Positions 8,427 to 14,254 of a DNA stretch of 26,062 nt are shown here, one piece after another. A model generated the notes under the pieces. It was not told the DNA's origin, made no database searches, and saw nothing but the letters and a program-made list of their open reading frames with translations. Origin of the DNA: JAWXUE01 sp044432865 (GTDB lineage: Bacteria; Bacillota_I; Bacilli_A; Acholeplasmatales; Anaeroplasmataceae); the NCBI GenBank assembly GCA_044432865.1, contig JAWXUF010000016.1, forward strand, positions 1-26,062. The letters are read 5' to 3'. How positions within the stretch are numbered: the first letter of the stretch is position 1; every line of letters starts with the position of its first letter. The position numbers and the translations under genes are program-made.

Positions 8427-8437
8427 TATTATATAAT
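8409..8437 (+). promoter_or_regulatory. Divergent promoter interleaved with the tRNA-Leu promoter
   Basis: On the plus strand, TTGATG, 17 bp, then a perfect TATAAT (8432-8437). It uses the same DNA as the tRNA-Leu promoter, because the region is a near-perfect palindrome (11-bp arms 8402-8412 and 8423-8433). It would drive the regulator gene at 8559 with a leader of about 115 nt. Confidence 0.55.
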
Positions 8438-8558
8438 TAATACTTTTCTATATTTCAATTTTATTTTCGTTATTTCTATTACCATCAATTAATCTAAAAT
8501 ATGTATATTGTTGATCAAAAAGTAATATACTTTATTAAAAGTAAATAGGAGATTATAA

Positions 8559-8936
8559 ATGGATAGATTAAAAGCAATAGAAGAAGTAAGATTATCAAAA
8601 ACCGAAGAAGCAATTGTAGAATTTCTATATACTAATGAATTAACTACTTTAAAAGATATTGCAGATAATATTAATGTTATATATGCAACAATATGTAAAG
8701 AGTTAAAGAAACTAAGCAGTAAAGGTGTAATTACTATAGATAGTTCAGTTGTTAAACTCACTGATTTCGGCTTAAGTATGAAAAGTTATCAAACCTTCAA
8801 AATAACAATTTTAACTGAATTTTGTAAAGTGAATAAATTAGATACATCTACATTAAACTCACTTGTAAATAATAAATACTATAATAACATGAAGATGTTA
8901 TTAGGGATTAAGAATCTACTTATTAAGAGAACTTAA
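8559..8936 (+). CDS. Small winged-helix DNA-binding protein, DtxR/MarR-like
   Basis: A 125-residue protein. Residues 13-73 look like a winged helix: SKTEEAIVEFLYTNE (helix 1), TLKDIADNINV and YATICKELKKLSSKGVI (helix-turn-helix with recognition helix), then SSVVKLTDFG (wing). The order resembles the N-terminal domain of DtxR/MntR-type metal regulators (TEE...DIA...LKKL...G-I...LT-x-x-G). The His-rich metal-ligand pattern expected after it is not visible (GLSMKSYQTFKITILTEF), and the C-terminal part is short. A metal-dependent role is therefore doubtful. AGGAG at 8547-8551 sets the start. Its stop codon overlaps that of the opposing gene. Confidence 0.75.
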   Translation: MDRLKAIEEVRLSKTEEAIVEFLYTNELTTLKDIADNINVIYATICKELKKLSSKGVITIDSSVVKLTDFGLSMKSYQTFKITILTEFCKVNKLDTSTLNSLVNNKYYNNMKMLLGIKNLLIKRT

Positions 8937-8946
8937 TCTCTTTTTT
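8925..8946. terminator. Short shared terminator between convergent genes
   Basis: AAGAGA-ACTTAA-TCTCTT followed by a T-run. The loop is exactly the overlapping stop codons of the two convergent genes. The stem is only six bp, so termination may be weak. Confidence 0.45.
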
Positions 8947-10219
8947 GTTTTATTATGTAGTATGTGAAGTTTGTTAATACAAGTAAACTCACTGTTGCAA
9001 TAATAACGGGTAAAGCGTAATTAATTATATTTGGTGCTGATTCTAATTTATCAAGTGAAACTTCGTTTGTATTATTATATTTAATTATTAATTTTGTTTC
9101 AATAATTTCATCTAAATTATATAATTCGAAAAAAACATAATATTCTGAAATTCCATCTAAAATTCTAGAGTCTATTTTGTATGTTAAATATTTGTAATCT
9201 ACGGATGATACATTTTTCAAAATCGAAAGTAATTCATCGTCACTTAGTTCTGTATATTCATTGAAGATGACAGTTCTACGATCATATGTGTAAAAAGCTA
9301 AATCACTATTGTAGACATGTATGTATTGTGTGATATTTAACTCATTGCCAAACTGATCTTCTCCGTATAAAATGATTTCGTATGTTGAACTAATGTTATA
9401 GTTGTCATAGTAATTTTCACTTATTATTTCCAATTCGATATCATTTCCTAAATGGTCTTGTGCATCTACACTAGCTAATATTTCTTTTTCATTTAGTAAT
9501 AAATTAGTAGTGCTATATAAATCATTGATAGTAATCGAAGGGCTGAAGTTATCTATTACTGTAAGGATTAATGTTGTTGTTGCGACATTTCCCGATATAT
9601 CATTTACTTGTAAAACAATTTCTTTCTCCCCAGCAGAAGTATTGTATGAATAGTTTTCTGATAATATTGCAATGTTGTGTGACACATCTTTATCCACGTT
9701 ATCATACGCAACAACTCTTTTAACAATATCTGAAATAGATTCTTTATCACTTGTGTATGTAGTAAGTGATGTCGTTAGAAAGTATGGTGCGGTATAGTCG
9801 TATGGATATTCTGTATAGTAGCAAAATAAATCACCATCATTAGTTGTAGTAAATGACGAGAAATAATCTCGTATTTCATTATATCTAGTGACATTGTAAT
9901 AATCATTTTCTTCTAAATATAAAAGTTGATAATTAATATCTTCAGAGTAAATTGGTATGTGTAAATTATTGCTTTCAATTTTTTGAAATCCTACTTTAAC
10001 ATACATAGGTATATTTTCATATTCTTCTGTGAATATATAGTAACCTTTTTTGAAGTTAAAGCTTACCTCTGAACTGTTCCCATGATCCATTGTATCGTAT
10101 ATACTAGTATACCTTTCCCATGAATCATCCCCGTAATAAACTGTAGATGTTGCTTGTATCTTATTTGTTGTAAATAATAGTGTTGCTAATAGTAATAGTG
10201 TTAATGTAATTTTTTTCAT
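8933..10219 (-). CDS. Secreted, membrane-anchored surface protein with DUF5011/Ig-like domain
   Basis: A 428-residue protein beginning with a signal peptide (MKKITLTLLLLATLLFTTN..., cleavage probably near residue 23). The middle holds a bacterial Ig/DUF5011-like module: APYF..., a VAYDNVDKDVS strand, TSAGEKEIVLQVNDISGN, then TLILTVID. A second related module starts after SPSITINDL. Residues 400-422 form a C-terminal membrane segment followed by KQKRD, so the body faces outward. There is no LPXTG sorting signal. AAAGGA about eight bases upstream supports the ATG. The DUF5011 fold usually acts as a stalk in cell-surface proteins; the ligand is unknown. Between 10220 and 10332 I see only A/T-rich promoter-type DNA, with no convincing hexamer pair. 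Confidence 0.75.
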   Translation of the reverse strand: MKKITLTLLLLATLLFTTNKIQATSTVYYGDDSWERYTSIYDTMDHGNSSEVSFNFKKGYYIFTEEYENIPMYVKVGFQKIESNNLHIPIYSEDINYQLLYLEENDYYNVTRYNEIRDYFSSFTTTNDGDLFCYYTEYPYDYTAPYFLTTSLTTYTSDKESISDIVKRVVAYDNVDKDVSHNIAILSENYSYNTSAGEKEIVLQVNDISGNVATTTLILTVIDNFSPSITINDLYSTTNLLLNEKEILASVDAQDHLGNDIELEIISENYYDNYNISSTYEIILYGEDQFGNELNITQYIHVYNSDLAFYTYDRRTVIFNEYTELSDDELLSILKNVSSVDYKYLTYKIDSRILDGISEYYVFFELYNLDEIIETKLIIKYNNTNEVSLDKLESAPNIINYALPVIIATVSLLVLTNFTYYIIKQKRD

Positions 10220-10332
10220 AAAATTTCCTTTCTTTTGTCTACATTACTATTATTACTAAATCTAATATTATTTTCTAATTTATTTTTCAATTTTTAAAAA
10301 GTAGAAAAAAACTATTATTAGTATATTGATAA

Positions 10333-10457
10333 AATGTAATAATTTGTTTCTTTTGTTAAAAAAATCGATATAAAATAAAAAAACAACTCAAAAGAGTTGT
10401 ATAGTTTAAATGGCAAGGCTAGGAGGATTCGAACCTACGAGTGACAGAGTCAAAGTC
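10333..10457 (-). repeat. Attachment-site repeat, copy 1 (distal end)
   Basis: Nearly identical to copies 2 and 3. It contains a 47-nt tRNA-Gln 3' fragment (10411-10457) from the anticodon stem to CCA and the tRNA terminator hairpin (10383-10400). One base of the acceptor strand is changed (TGGCAAGG against TGGCAGGG), and one base just outside the fragment also differs. Left of 10333 homology stops and chromosome begins. Confidence 0.9.
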
Positions 10458-10519
10458 GAAATATGGCTCAAAATCTTTTAAAAAAGTACAATCTATTAAC
10501 TTAGATTATACTCATTATA

Positions 10520-10807
10520 TCATGTCGGTTTCCTAGAAATTAGGACTTTAAAATAGAAGTGGTAGTTATCAATTACCTTTCTATTTTTTTTTAGTTTATA
10601 CGTACCATCTTCATTTATTAATTCCATATGGTACAAACAATATTCAGCTATAAACATTTCAATATCTAATATATATAAATATAATGTAGATCTTGATATT
10701 CTTAATTCATTTGTTAATTGTGTTATTGTTAAAACTTTACCTTCATATAATAAATAAAATATATACAGAACTGCACAACTCTTCTTGTGTCTATGTGATT
10801 TACTCAT
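10520..10807 (-). CDS. Cassette HTH protein, unit 4 copy
   Basis: A 95-residue basic protein (MSKSHRHKKS start). Residues 24-50 fit a helix-turn-helix (GKVLTITQLTNELRISRSTL then YILDIEMF), similar to HTH_11/DeoR-type N-terminal domains, with no recognisable effector domain. It differs from the unit 1 copy (13410-13697) at two residues, C57Y and D67E. It has its own conserved promoter, dyad and AAAAGGGAT ribosome-binding site, and it ends in TGA just before the attachment repeat. A repressor or excision/copy-control role is inferred from position and the dyad; it is not a recombinase. Confidence 0.85.
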   Translation of the reverse strand: MSKSHRHKKSCAVLYIFYLLYEGKVLTITQLTNELRISRSTLYLYILDIEMFIAEYCLYHMELINEDGTYKLKKNRKVIDNYHFYFKVLISRKPT

Positions 10808-10820
10808 CTAATCCCTTTTG

Positions 10821-10841
10821 ATAACTACCATAGTTATTATA
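10821..10841 (-). promoter_or_regulatory. Promoter and operator dyad of the unit 4 HTH gene
   Basis: On the minus strand a perfect TATAAT (10836-10841) is followed directly by the dyad ATAACTA-CCA-TAGTTAT (10821-10837). The same block recurs before the HTH genes of units 1 and 2. Its place across the start site suggests autorepression. Confidence 0.6.
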
Positions 10842-10860
10842 TCTTATATACAAAAATAAA

Positions 10861-10890
10861 ACTCCAAGTTCTATTTCTAGAACCTGGAAT
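10861..10890 (-). terminator. Conserved cassette hairpin, unit 4
   Basis: A 30-nt stem-loop with about 12-bp arms around a GAAA loop and a T-rich 3' side on the minus strand. It separates cargo genes from the HTH gene and matches the hairpins of units 1 and 2 almost base for base. Confidence 0.85.
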
Positions 10891-10894
10891 TAAA

Positions 10895-11035
10895 TTAACA
10901 AAAAACTATGAGTACAAAAAGAAGCCCAAAAAATAGAAAAGGTAAAAAGATATAAAATAACCCATCAGATAATTTATTTGTCTTTTCAGGTTCTTTTAAT
11001 ATGCCTAAATCATATAATTCTTTTCTTGAATGCAT
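10895..11035 (-). CDS. Tiny single-pass membrane protein, 46 aa (unit 4)
   Basis: Starts MHSRKELYDLGILKEPEKTN and ends in one hydrophobic helix (GLFYIFLPFLFFGLLFVLIV). AGAGGTG sits eight bases before the ATG. It overlaps the 3' end of the 82-aa gene, suggesting coupled translation. It is the last cargo gene before the cassette hairpin, the position that tiny membrane proteins hold in every unit. No known family is recognised. Confidence 0.65.
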   Translation of the reverse strand: MHSRKELYDLGILKEPEKTNKLSDGLFYIFLPFLFFGLLFVLIVFC

Positions 11036-11258
11036 TTGATTTCACCTCTTTTCGAAAAATTTTCTCAATAATTACAAGTATTCCACAAGCAATCACAAAA
11101 CATACAGGAAATATAATTAAAGAGACTATATTATTACTAAGTGATTCTAAAAACACTTTTATAATTTCTTTAACACCAGTAGGATCAAGACAATTTATAA
11201 AAATATGAGTATCATAAAGCCCTTTAAAAGAAATACACAATAATAGTACCCAAATCAA
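11010..11258 (-). CDS. Small membrane protein, up to 82 aa (unit 4)
   Basis: The frame runs from a TTG codon six bases after the stop of the preceding gene to TGA. It has two hydrophobic stretches (IWVLLLCISFKG and about residues 43-66, SNNIVSLIIFPVCFVIACGI) and a basic C-terminus. No ribosome-binding site or ATG is visible, so translation would have to be coupled to the 75-aa gene or start inside. Function unknown. Confidence 0.5.
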   Translation of the reverse strand: MIWVLLLCISFKGLYDTHIFINCLDPTGVKEIIKVFLESLSNNIVSLIIFPVCFVIACGILVIIEKIFRKEVKSNAFKKRII

Positions 11259-11263
11259 TAAGA

Positions 11264-11491
11264 TTATTTTTTTCTTGAACCTCTAGGTGAATCATTAATT
11301 AGTATATTACTATTATATTCCATTTCACTATTTATATCAATCAACAAATTTAATTTATTGTTCGTTTCTTTTGTATTTTGCTGGACTGAATTTACGGCTG
11401 TTGTATTATTATTTATAGCATCTAGCAACTGATCCAATCCCTTATTTGTTTCAGTAAAACTTTTTTGTTTCTCTTTAGGTTTTCTTCCCAT
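11264..11491 (-). CDS. Small soluble, probably helical protein, 75 aa (unit 4)
   Basis: A basic N-terminus (MGRKPKEKQKSF) precedes an Asn/Gln/Leu-rich helix with heptad-like spacing (LDQLLDAI...VNSVQQ...NNKLNLLI), suggesting a coiled coil, and then a basic tail (RGSRKK). AAAGGAG nine bases upstream supports the ATG. The start sits exactly where the unit 1 and 2 cargo genes start, a few bases after the ORF70 tail. Unrecognised; first gene of a three-gene cargo. Confidence 0.7.
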   Translation of the reverse strand: MGRKPKEKQKSFTETNKGLDQLLDAINNNTTAVNSVQQNTKETNNKLNLLIDINSEMEYNSNILINDSPRGSRKK

Positions 11492-11494
11492 ATT

Positions 11495-11660
11495 TTACTT
11501 CTCCTTTAATATTATATTATTTACATATGCTCTACCTTCAGTAGAAGAACCACGATTTAAGTAAAACTTATCATTTGTATCTGCAGATGCTATATTCTTT
11601 AATTTTCTATTAAATCTTTACATTCAGTTTCTGTTCTAGTTATTCTTTTTTTAATTCAAT
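11495..11660 (-). pseudogene. Decayed ORF70 segment, unit 4
   Basis: Clear DNA-level match to the unit 1 ORF70 (14255-14467), including the NDKFYLNRGSSTEGR-coding stretch. The frame is broken by a one-base loss (GAAAATTAAAG for GATAAATTAAAG). Its 5' part is fused to the shortened HTH gene of unit 3, so the attachment repeat that should lie between them has been deleted. Confidence 0.75.
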
Positions 11661-11735
11661 TGTTTTATCTTCCACATATAAGTAATAGAAGAAGTATAAA
11701 ATTAAACTTGAATGTTTATATGTATGCTTTTTCAT
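11640..11735 (-). pseudogene. Truncated, diverged HTH gene, unit 3
   Basis: A 31-codon frame beginning MKKHTYKHSSLILYFFYYLY aligns with the MSKSHRHKKSCAVLYIFYLL start of the intact HTH proteins. It then runs into the ORF70 segment (TIELKKE, stop). The helix-turn-helix is lost. A GGGGGA tract lies too far upstream to be a good ribosome-binding site. Read as the product of a deletion between units 3 and 4. Confidence 0.6.
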
Positions 11736-11797
11736 TTTTATTATAAAGTCTAAAACATCCCCCACATTAATTATATATTAGATTAGATAAAAGAAAA

Positions 11798-11823
11798 ACC
11801 CCGAGTCCTAAGAACATCGGAGT
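11798..11823 (-). terminator. Diverged cassette hairpin, unit 3
   Basis: ACTCCGATGTTC-TTA-GGACTCGGGGT on the minus strand: a stem with G-U pairs, then TTTTT. It holds the same place after the last cargo gene as the hairpins of units 1, 2 and 4 but has diverged strongly, consistent with an older unit. Confidence 0.7.
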
Positions 11824-11827
11824 ATGA

Positions 11828-11938
11828 TCATTGATTAAATATTAAACACAGCAGCTGATAACCAAGATAGAATCCAACAACTAATATTACAGGTAAACTC
11901 AAAACTTGTAAAAATCTTATAAAATTATTTTCAGACAC
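11828..11938 (-). CDS. Tiny single-pass membrane protein, 36 aa (unit 3)
   Basis: Begins with GTG (MSENNFIRFLQVLSL), followed by one hydrophobic segment (PVILVVGFYLGYQLLCLIF). GAAGGTGA lies at the right distance upstream. The start overlaps the stop of the 146-aa gene by one base (TAGTG), a hallmark of translational coupling. It ends in TGA and is the last cargo gene before the unit 3 hairpin. No family recognised. Confidence 0.65.
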   Translation of the reverse strand: MSENNFIRFLQVLSLPVILVVGFYLGYQLLCLIFNQ

Positions 11939-12378
11939 TATTTCACCTTCTTTTTATTTTTTTTAAATACTACTACTAAACCTACAGATAATGGAACAAT
12001 AATACCAACCAATATATTTGAATTAATCACACCTAAGACATTTTCAAAATTACATTCTAAATCTGTAGCAACAAACATAACACCACAATATAAAATTGTA
12101 AACGTAACAACAGCAAGAACAACAAATAAAGCATTAAACCAATTAAAAGAATTATTTGTATTTTCAACAGCATTAAAACTATGTTTATCAATAGAACGAA
12201 TTTTATTTACAATTTCATTATACTGTTTTTTTTCTAAACTTACAACAGGAGCAATCATATATCTTTTTCTATGTATTTCAATTTTACTTTTCCTTTTCAA
12301 CGAAACAATCAATAAGATTATTAACACAATAGCAATAAAAGCTACTATACAAATTAATATTGTATTTTCTAAATTCAT
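11938..12378 (-). CDS. Three-TM membrane protein, 146 aa (unit 3)
   Basis: Hydrophobic segments at about residues 6-26, 84-107 and 118-139. A basic, probably cytoplasmic loop (LKRKSKIEIHRKRYM onwards) follows the first and a lysine tail (KKNKKKVK) follows the last. I recognise no family. It is coupled to the 36-aa gene downstream. The ribosome-binding site is weak. Upstream, 12379-12576, lies A/T-rich DNA with no attachment repeat, no ORF70 match and only a lone TATAAT (minus strand, near 12410) as promoter candidate. Confidence 0.65.
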   Translation of the reverse strand: MNLENTILICIVAFIAIVLIILLIVSLKRKSKIEIHRKRYMIAPVVSLEKKQYNEIVNKIRSIDKHSFNAVENTNNSFNWFNALFVVLAVVTFTILYCGVMFVATDLECNFENVLGVINSNILVGIIVPLSVGLVVVFKKNKKKVK

Positions 12379-12576
12379 TTTTATACACTTTTTTTATTTT
12401 ATTCAAAATTATATAAATCATTTAATAAATTAGCTAGAACAGCTACAATCAAGTACTATTCACAATTATTTAATTTAACTATAACTTATTTCTTAGAACA
12501 AGAGGTATATATAACTGATTAAATTACAAATGATTTTATTATGAAATACATTATTTATTTAATTACCAAAGTTAAA

Positions 12577-12750
12577 TCAAGATGTTATATCAATAAATAT
12601 ATCTATGTTCATAATATATTTATATAATGTGTTCTTTGGTATTTCTAATTCGTAATGCAATCCTTTAATTGTTAATATTCTACCTTCTAATAGAAGGTGA
12701 AATATATATAATACTACTGTTGATTTTTTATAACTATGTGATTTACTCAT
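12577..12750 (-). CDS. Short diverged HTH protein, 57 aa (unit 2)
   Basis: Starts MSKSHSYKKSTVVLYIFHLL and aligns throughout with the first half of the 95-aa HTH proteins, including a plausible helix-turn-helix (TIKGLHYELEIPKNTLYKYI). It stops at TGA before the second half. Promoter, dyad and ribosome-binding site are the same as for units 1 and 4. It may be a functional minimal DNA-binding protein or a decaying copy. Confidence 0.6.
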   Translation of the reverse strand: MSKSHSYKKSTVVLYIFHLLLEGRILTIKGLHYELEIPKNTLYKYIMNIDIFIDITS

Positions 12751-12763
12751 TTAATCCCTTTTG

Positions 12764-12784
12764 ATAACTACCATAGTTATTATA
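12764..12784 (-). promoter_or_regulatory. Promoter and operator dyad of the unit 2 HTH gene
   Basis: TATAAT at 12779-12784 (minus strand) overlapped by ATAACTA-CCA-TAGTTAT (12764-12780). The dyad is unchanged even though the HTH gene it serves has diverged. Confidence 0.6.
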
Positions 12785-12803
12785 TCTTATATATAAAAAT
12801 AAA

Positions 12804-12833
12804 ACTCCAAGTTCTATTTCTAGAACCTGGAGT
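12804..12833 (-). terminator. Conserved cassette hairpin, unit 2
   Basis: Same 30-nt stem-loop as in unit 1, with a T-rich 3' side on the minus strand, between the 28-aa gene and the HTH promoter. Confidence 0.85.
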
Positions 12834-12837
12834 AATT

Positions 12838-12924
12838 TTATCTTGTAACGATAAAAACAATAATTGAACCTATTATTATAAAACCTAATGTAAATATTGG
12901 TAAAAAATCAACTTTATTTTTCAT
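12838..12924 (-). CDS. Tiny single-pass membrane protein, 28 aa (unit 2)
   Basis: MKNKVDFLPIFTLGFIII... ends VFIVTR: a short basic start, one hydrophobic helix and a terminal Arg. A strong GGAAGGTGA ribosome-binding site lies seven or so bases before the ATG. It immediately precedes the cassette hairpin. Size and composition resemble type I toxin or regulatory membrane peptides, but no specific family is recognised. Confidence 0.6.
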   Translation of the reverse strand: MKNKVDFLPIFTLGFIIIGSIIVFIVTR

Positions 12925-12947
12925 AACAATCACCTTCCATTTTCATT

Positions 12948-13025
12948 TTATAACATTGATGGTAAAAATGCAATAAATAAACTAAAAGCTAAAGAAGATA
13001 AATAAGTAAACCGTTCTACTTCCAT
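12948..13025 (-). CDS. Possible tiny membrane peptide, 25 aa (unit 2)
   Basis: MEVERFTYLSSLAFSLFIAF plus five residues: charged start then one hydrophobic helix. There is no good ribosome-binding site. The frame overlaps a second short frame (13056 down to 12982) that begins with the MAFNQK start of the unit 1 cargo gene and stops after 24 codons, because one A is missing. This may be genuine cargo or debris. Confidence 0.3.
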   Translation of the reverse strand: MEVERFTYLSSLAFSLFIAFLPSML

Positions 13026-13065
13026 TTTTCATTATCTGTTTTTGATTAAATGCCATATTTTACAT

Positions 13066-13222
13066 CTACTTTAAAACTACATTATTTACATATACTCTAC
13101 CTTCAGTAGAAAGACCACGATTTAAGTAGAACTTATCATTTGTATCTACAGATGCTATAGTCTTTAATTTATCTATTAAAGCTTTACATTCATTTTATGT
13201 TCTAGTTATTTTTTAATTCAAC
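13066..13222 (-). pseudogene. Decayed ORF70 segment, unit 2
   Basis: Matches the unit 1 ORF70 along its length but carries a shorter A-run (6 against 8) and an in-frame TAA after ...TRT, so it cannot encode the same protein from the attachment-site side. The 3' tail and the position of the next ATG (13056) are kept. Confidence 0.7.
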
Positions 13223-13347
13223 AATGTAATAATTTGTTTCTTTTGTTAAAAAAATCGATATAAAATAAAAAAACAACTCAAAAGAGTTGTATATTTTAAA
13301 TGGCAGGGCTAGGAGGATTCGAACCTACGAGTGACAGAGTCAAAGTC
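13223..13347 (-). repeat. Attachment-site repeat, copy 2
   Basis: Contains a 47-nt tRNA-Gln 3' fragment (13301-13347) with an unaltered acceptor strand, the tRNA terminator hairpin (13273-13290) and the 78-bp extension. Copy 2 differs from copy 3 at one base in the hairpin loop. It marks the junction between units 1 and 2. Confidence 0.9.
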
Positions 13348-13409
13348 GAAATATGGCTCAAAATCTTTTAAAAAAGTACAATCTATTAACTTAGATTATA
13401 CTCATTATA

Positions 13410-13697
13410 TCATGTCGGTTTCCTAGAAATTAGGACTTTAAAATAGAAGTGGTAGTTATCAATTACCTTTCTATTTTTTTTTAGTTTATACGTACCCTCT
13501 TCATTTATTAATTCCATATGGTACAAATAATATTCAGCTATAAACATTTCAATATCTAATATATATAAATATAATGTAGATCTTGATATTCTTAATTCAT
13601 TTGTTAATTGTGTTATTGTTAAAACTTTACCTTCATACAGTAAATAAAATATATATAAAACTGCACAACTCTTTTTGTGTCTATGTGATTTACTCAT
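13410..13697 (-). CDS. Cassette HTH protein, unit 1 copy
   Basis: A 95-residue HTH protein of the MSKSH family, 93 of 95 residues identical to the unit 4 copy. It lies between its own promoter dyad and attachment repeat 2. The whole block 13223-13778 is nearly identical to 10333-10888, so the two end-modules were duplicated recently or are kept alike by recombination. It ends in TGA. DNA binding is inferred from the helix-turn-helix at residues 24-50. Confidence 0.85.
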   Translation of the reverse strand: MSKSHRHKKSCAVLYIFYLLYEGKVLTITQLTNELRISRSTLYLYILDIEMFIAEYYLYHMELINEEGTYKLKKNRKVIDNYHFYFKVLISRKPT

Positions 13698-13710
13698 TTA
13701 ATCCCTTTTG

Positions 13711-13731
13711 ATAACTACCATAGTTATTATA
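13711..13731 (-). promoter_or_regulatory. Promoter and operator dyad of the unit 1 HTH gene
   Basis: TATAAT at 13726-13731 (minus strand) with ATAACTA-CCA-TAGTTAT at 13711-13727, identical to the other two copies. Confidence 0.6.
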
Positions 13732-13750
13732 TCTTATATATAAAAATAAA

Positions 13751-13780
13751 ACTCCAAGTTCTATTTCTAGAACCTGGAGT
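13751..13780 (-). terminator. Conserved cassette hairpin, unit 1
   Basis: Arms ACTCCAGGTTCTA / TAGAACTTGGAGT around GAAA on the minus strand with one G-U pair, followed by TTTATTTTTA. Confidence 0.88.
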
Positions 13781-13784
13781 AATT

Positions 13785-13892
13785 TTATATAAAAATGTTA
13801 CACAATGTATTAGTGACAAAAATAACAAGTGCTATTAAACATATAGCTAAGATAAAACGAACAACTTTATTTTCTTTTTTATTATTAGACAT
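13785..13892 (-). CDS. Tiny single-pass membrane protein, 35 aa (unit 1)
   Basis: MSNNKKENKVVRFILAICLI then a hydrophobic run to NIFI. GAGGTGA lies upstream; the ATG at 13892 or a TTG six bases earlier could serve as start. It follows the 108-aa gene by 26 bases and immediately precedes the cassette hairpin, as in the other units. No family recognised. Confidence 0.65.
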   Translation of the reverse strand: MSNNKKENKVVRFILAICLIALVIFVTNTLCNIFI

Positions 13893-13918
13893 ATTCAAAA
13901 TATCACCTCATTTCTATA

Positions 13919-14245
13919 TTACACTACAAAACCGTAGATTACAAGTAGCGGACCAAATCCACACGAAAAAATGAAACTAAAAAATTTGTCAAATATATTA
14001 CCACCAGATAAATTCAAACTATTATCATTAATATCGATAATTATTTTAGATACTTTAGATTTAATTGAATTAGATTTATTAACATTATAATAACTATTAT
14101 TATATTTTGCGTTTGCTATTTCTGCACTTTTTATATTTCTAACATACATTTTTTGATTTTTATTTACAAAGGCTTTTTCTTGATTTTTGATATAGGTAAA
14201 ATAATTAGAAAATTTTTCCTTATCTGTTTTTTGATTAAATGCCAT
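13919..14245 (-). CDS. Small C-terminally anchored protein, 108 aa (unit 1)
   Basis: Residues 1-85 are hydrophilic and rich in Lys and Asn (MAFNQKTDKEKFSNYFTYIK...). Residues 86-108 form one hydrophobic segment (FFSFIFSCGFGPLLVIYGF) with no positive tail. The first few codons are shared with unit 2, after which the two sequences are unrelated, so the variable cargo begins just inside this gene. Ribosome-binding signal is weak (AAAGTAGATG). Probably co-transcribed with the 35-aa gene. Function unknown. Confidence 0.65.
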   Translation of the reverse strand: MAFNQKTDKEKFSNYFTYIKNQEKAFVNKNQKMYVRNIKSAEIANAKYNNSYYNVNKSNSIKSKVSKIIIDINDNSLNLSGGNIFDKFFSFIFSCGFGPLLVIYGFVV

Positions 14246-14254
14246 ATTTTACAT

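Noticed and set aside
10411..10457. A second functional tRNA-Gln (also 13301-13347)
   Set aside because: Only the 3' 47 nt are present; the acceptor 5' strand, D-arm and most of the 5' side of the anticodon stem are missing.
10978..11208. Plus-strand frame of 76 codons in unit 4
   Set aside because: It is antisense to two minus-strand frames that belong to the cassette's gene order; no ribosome-binding site.
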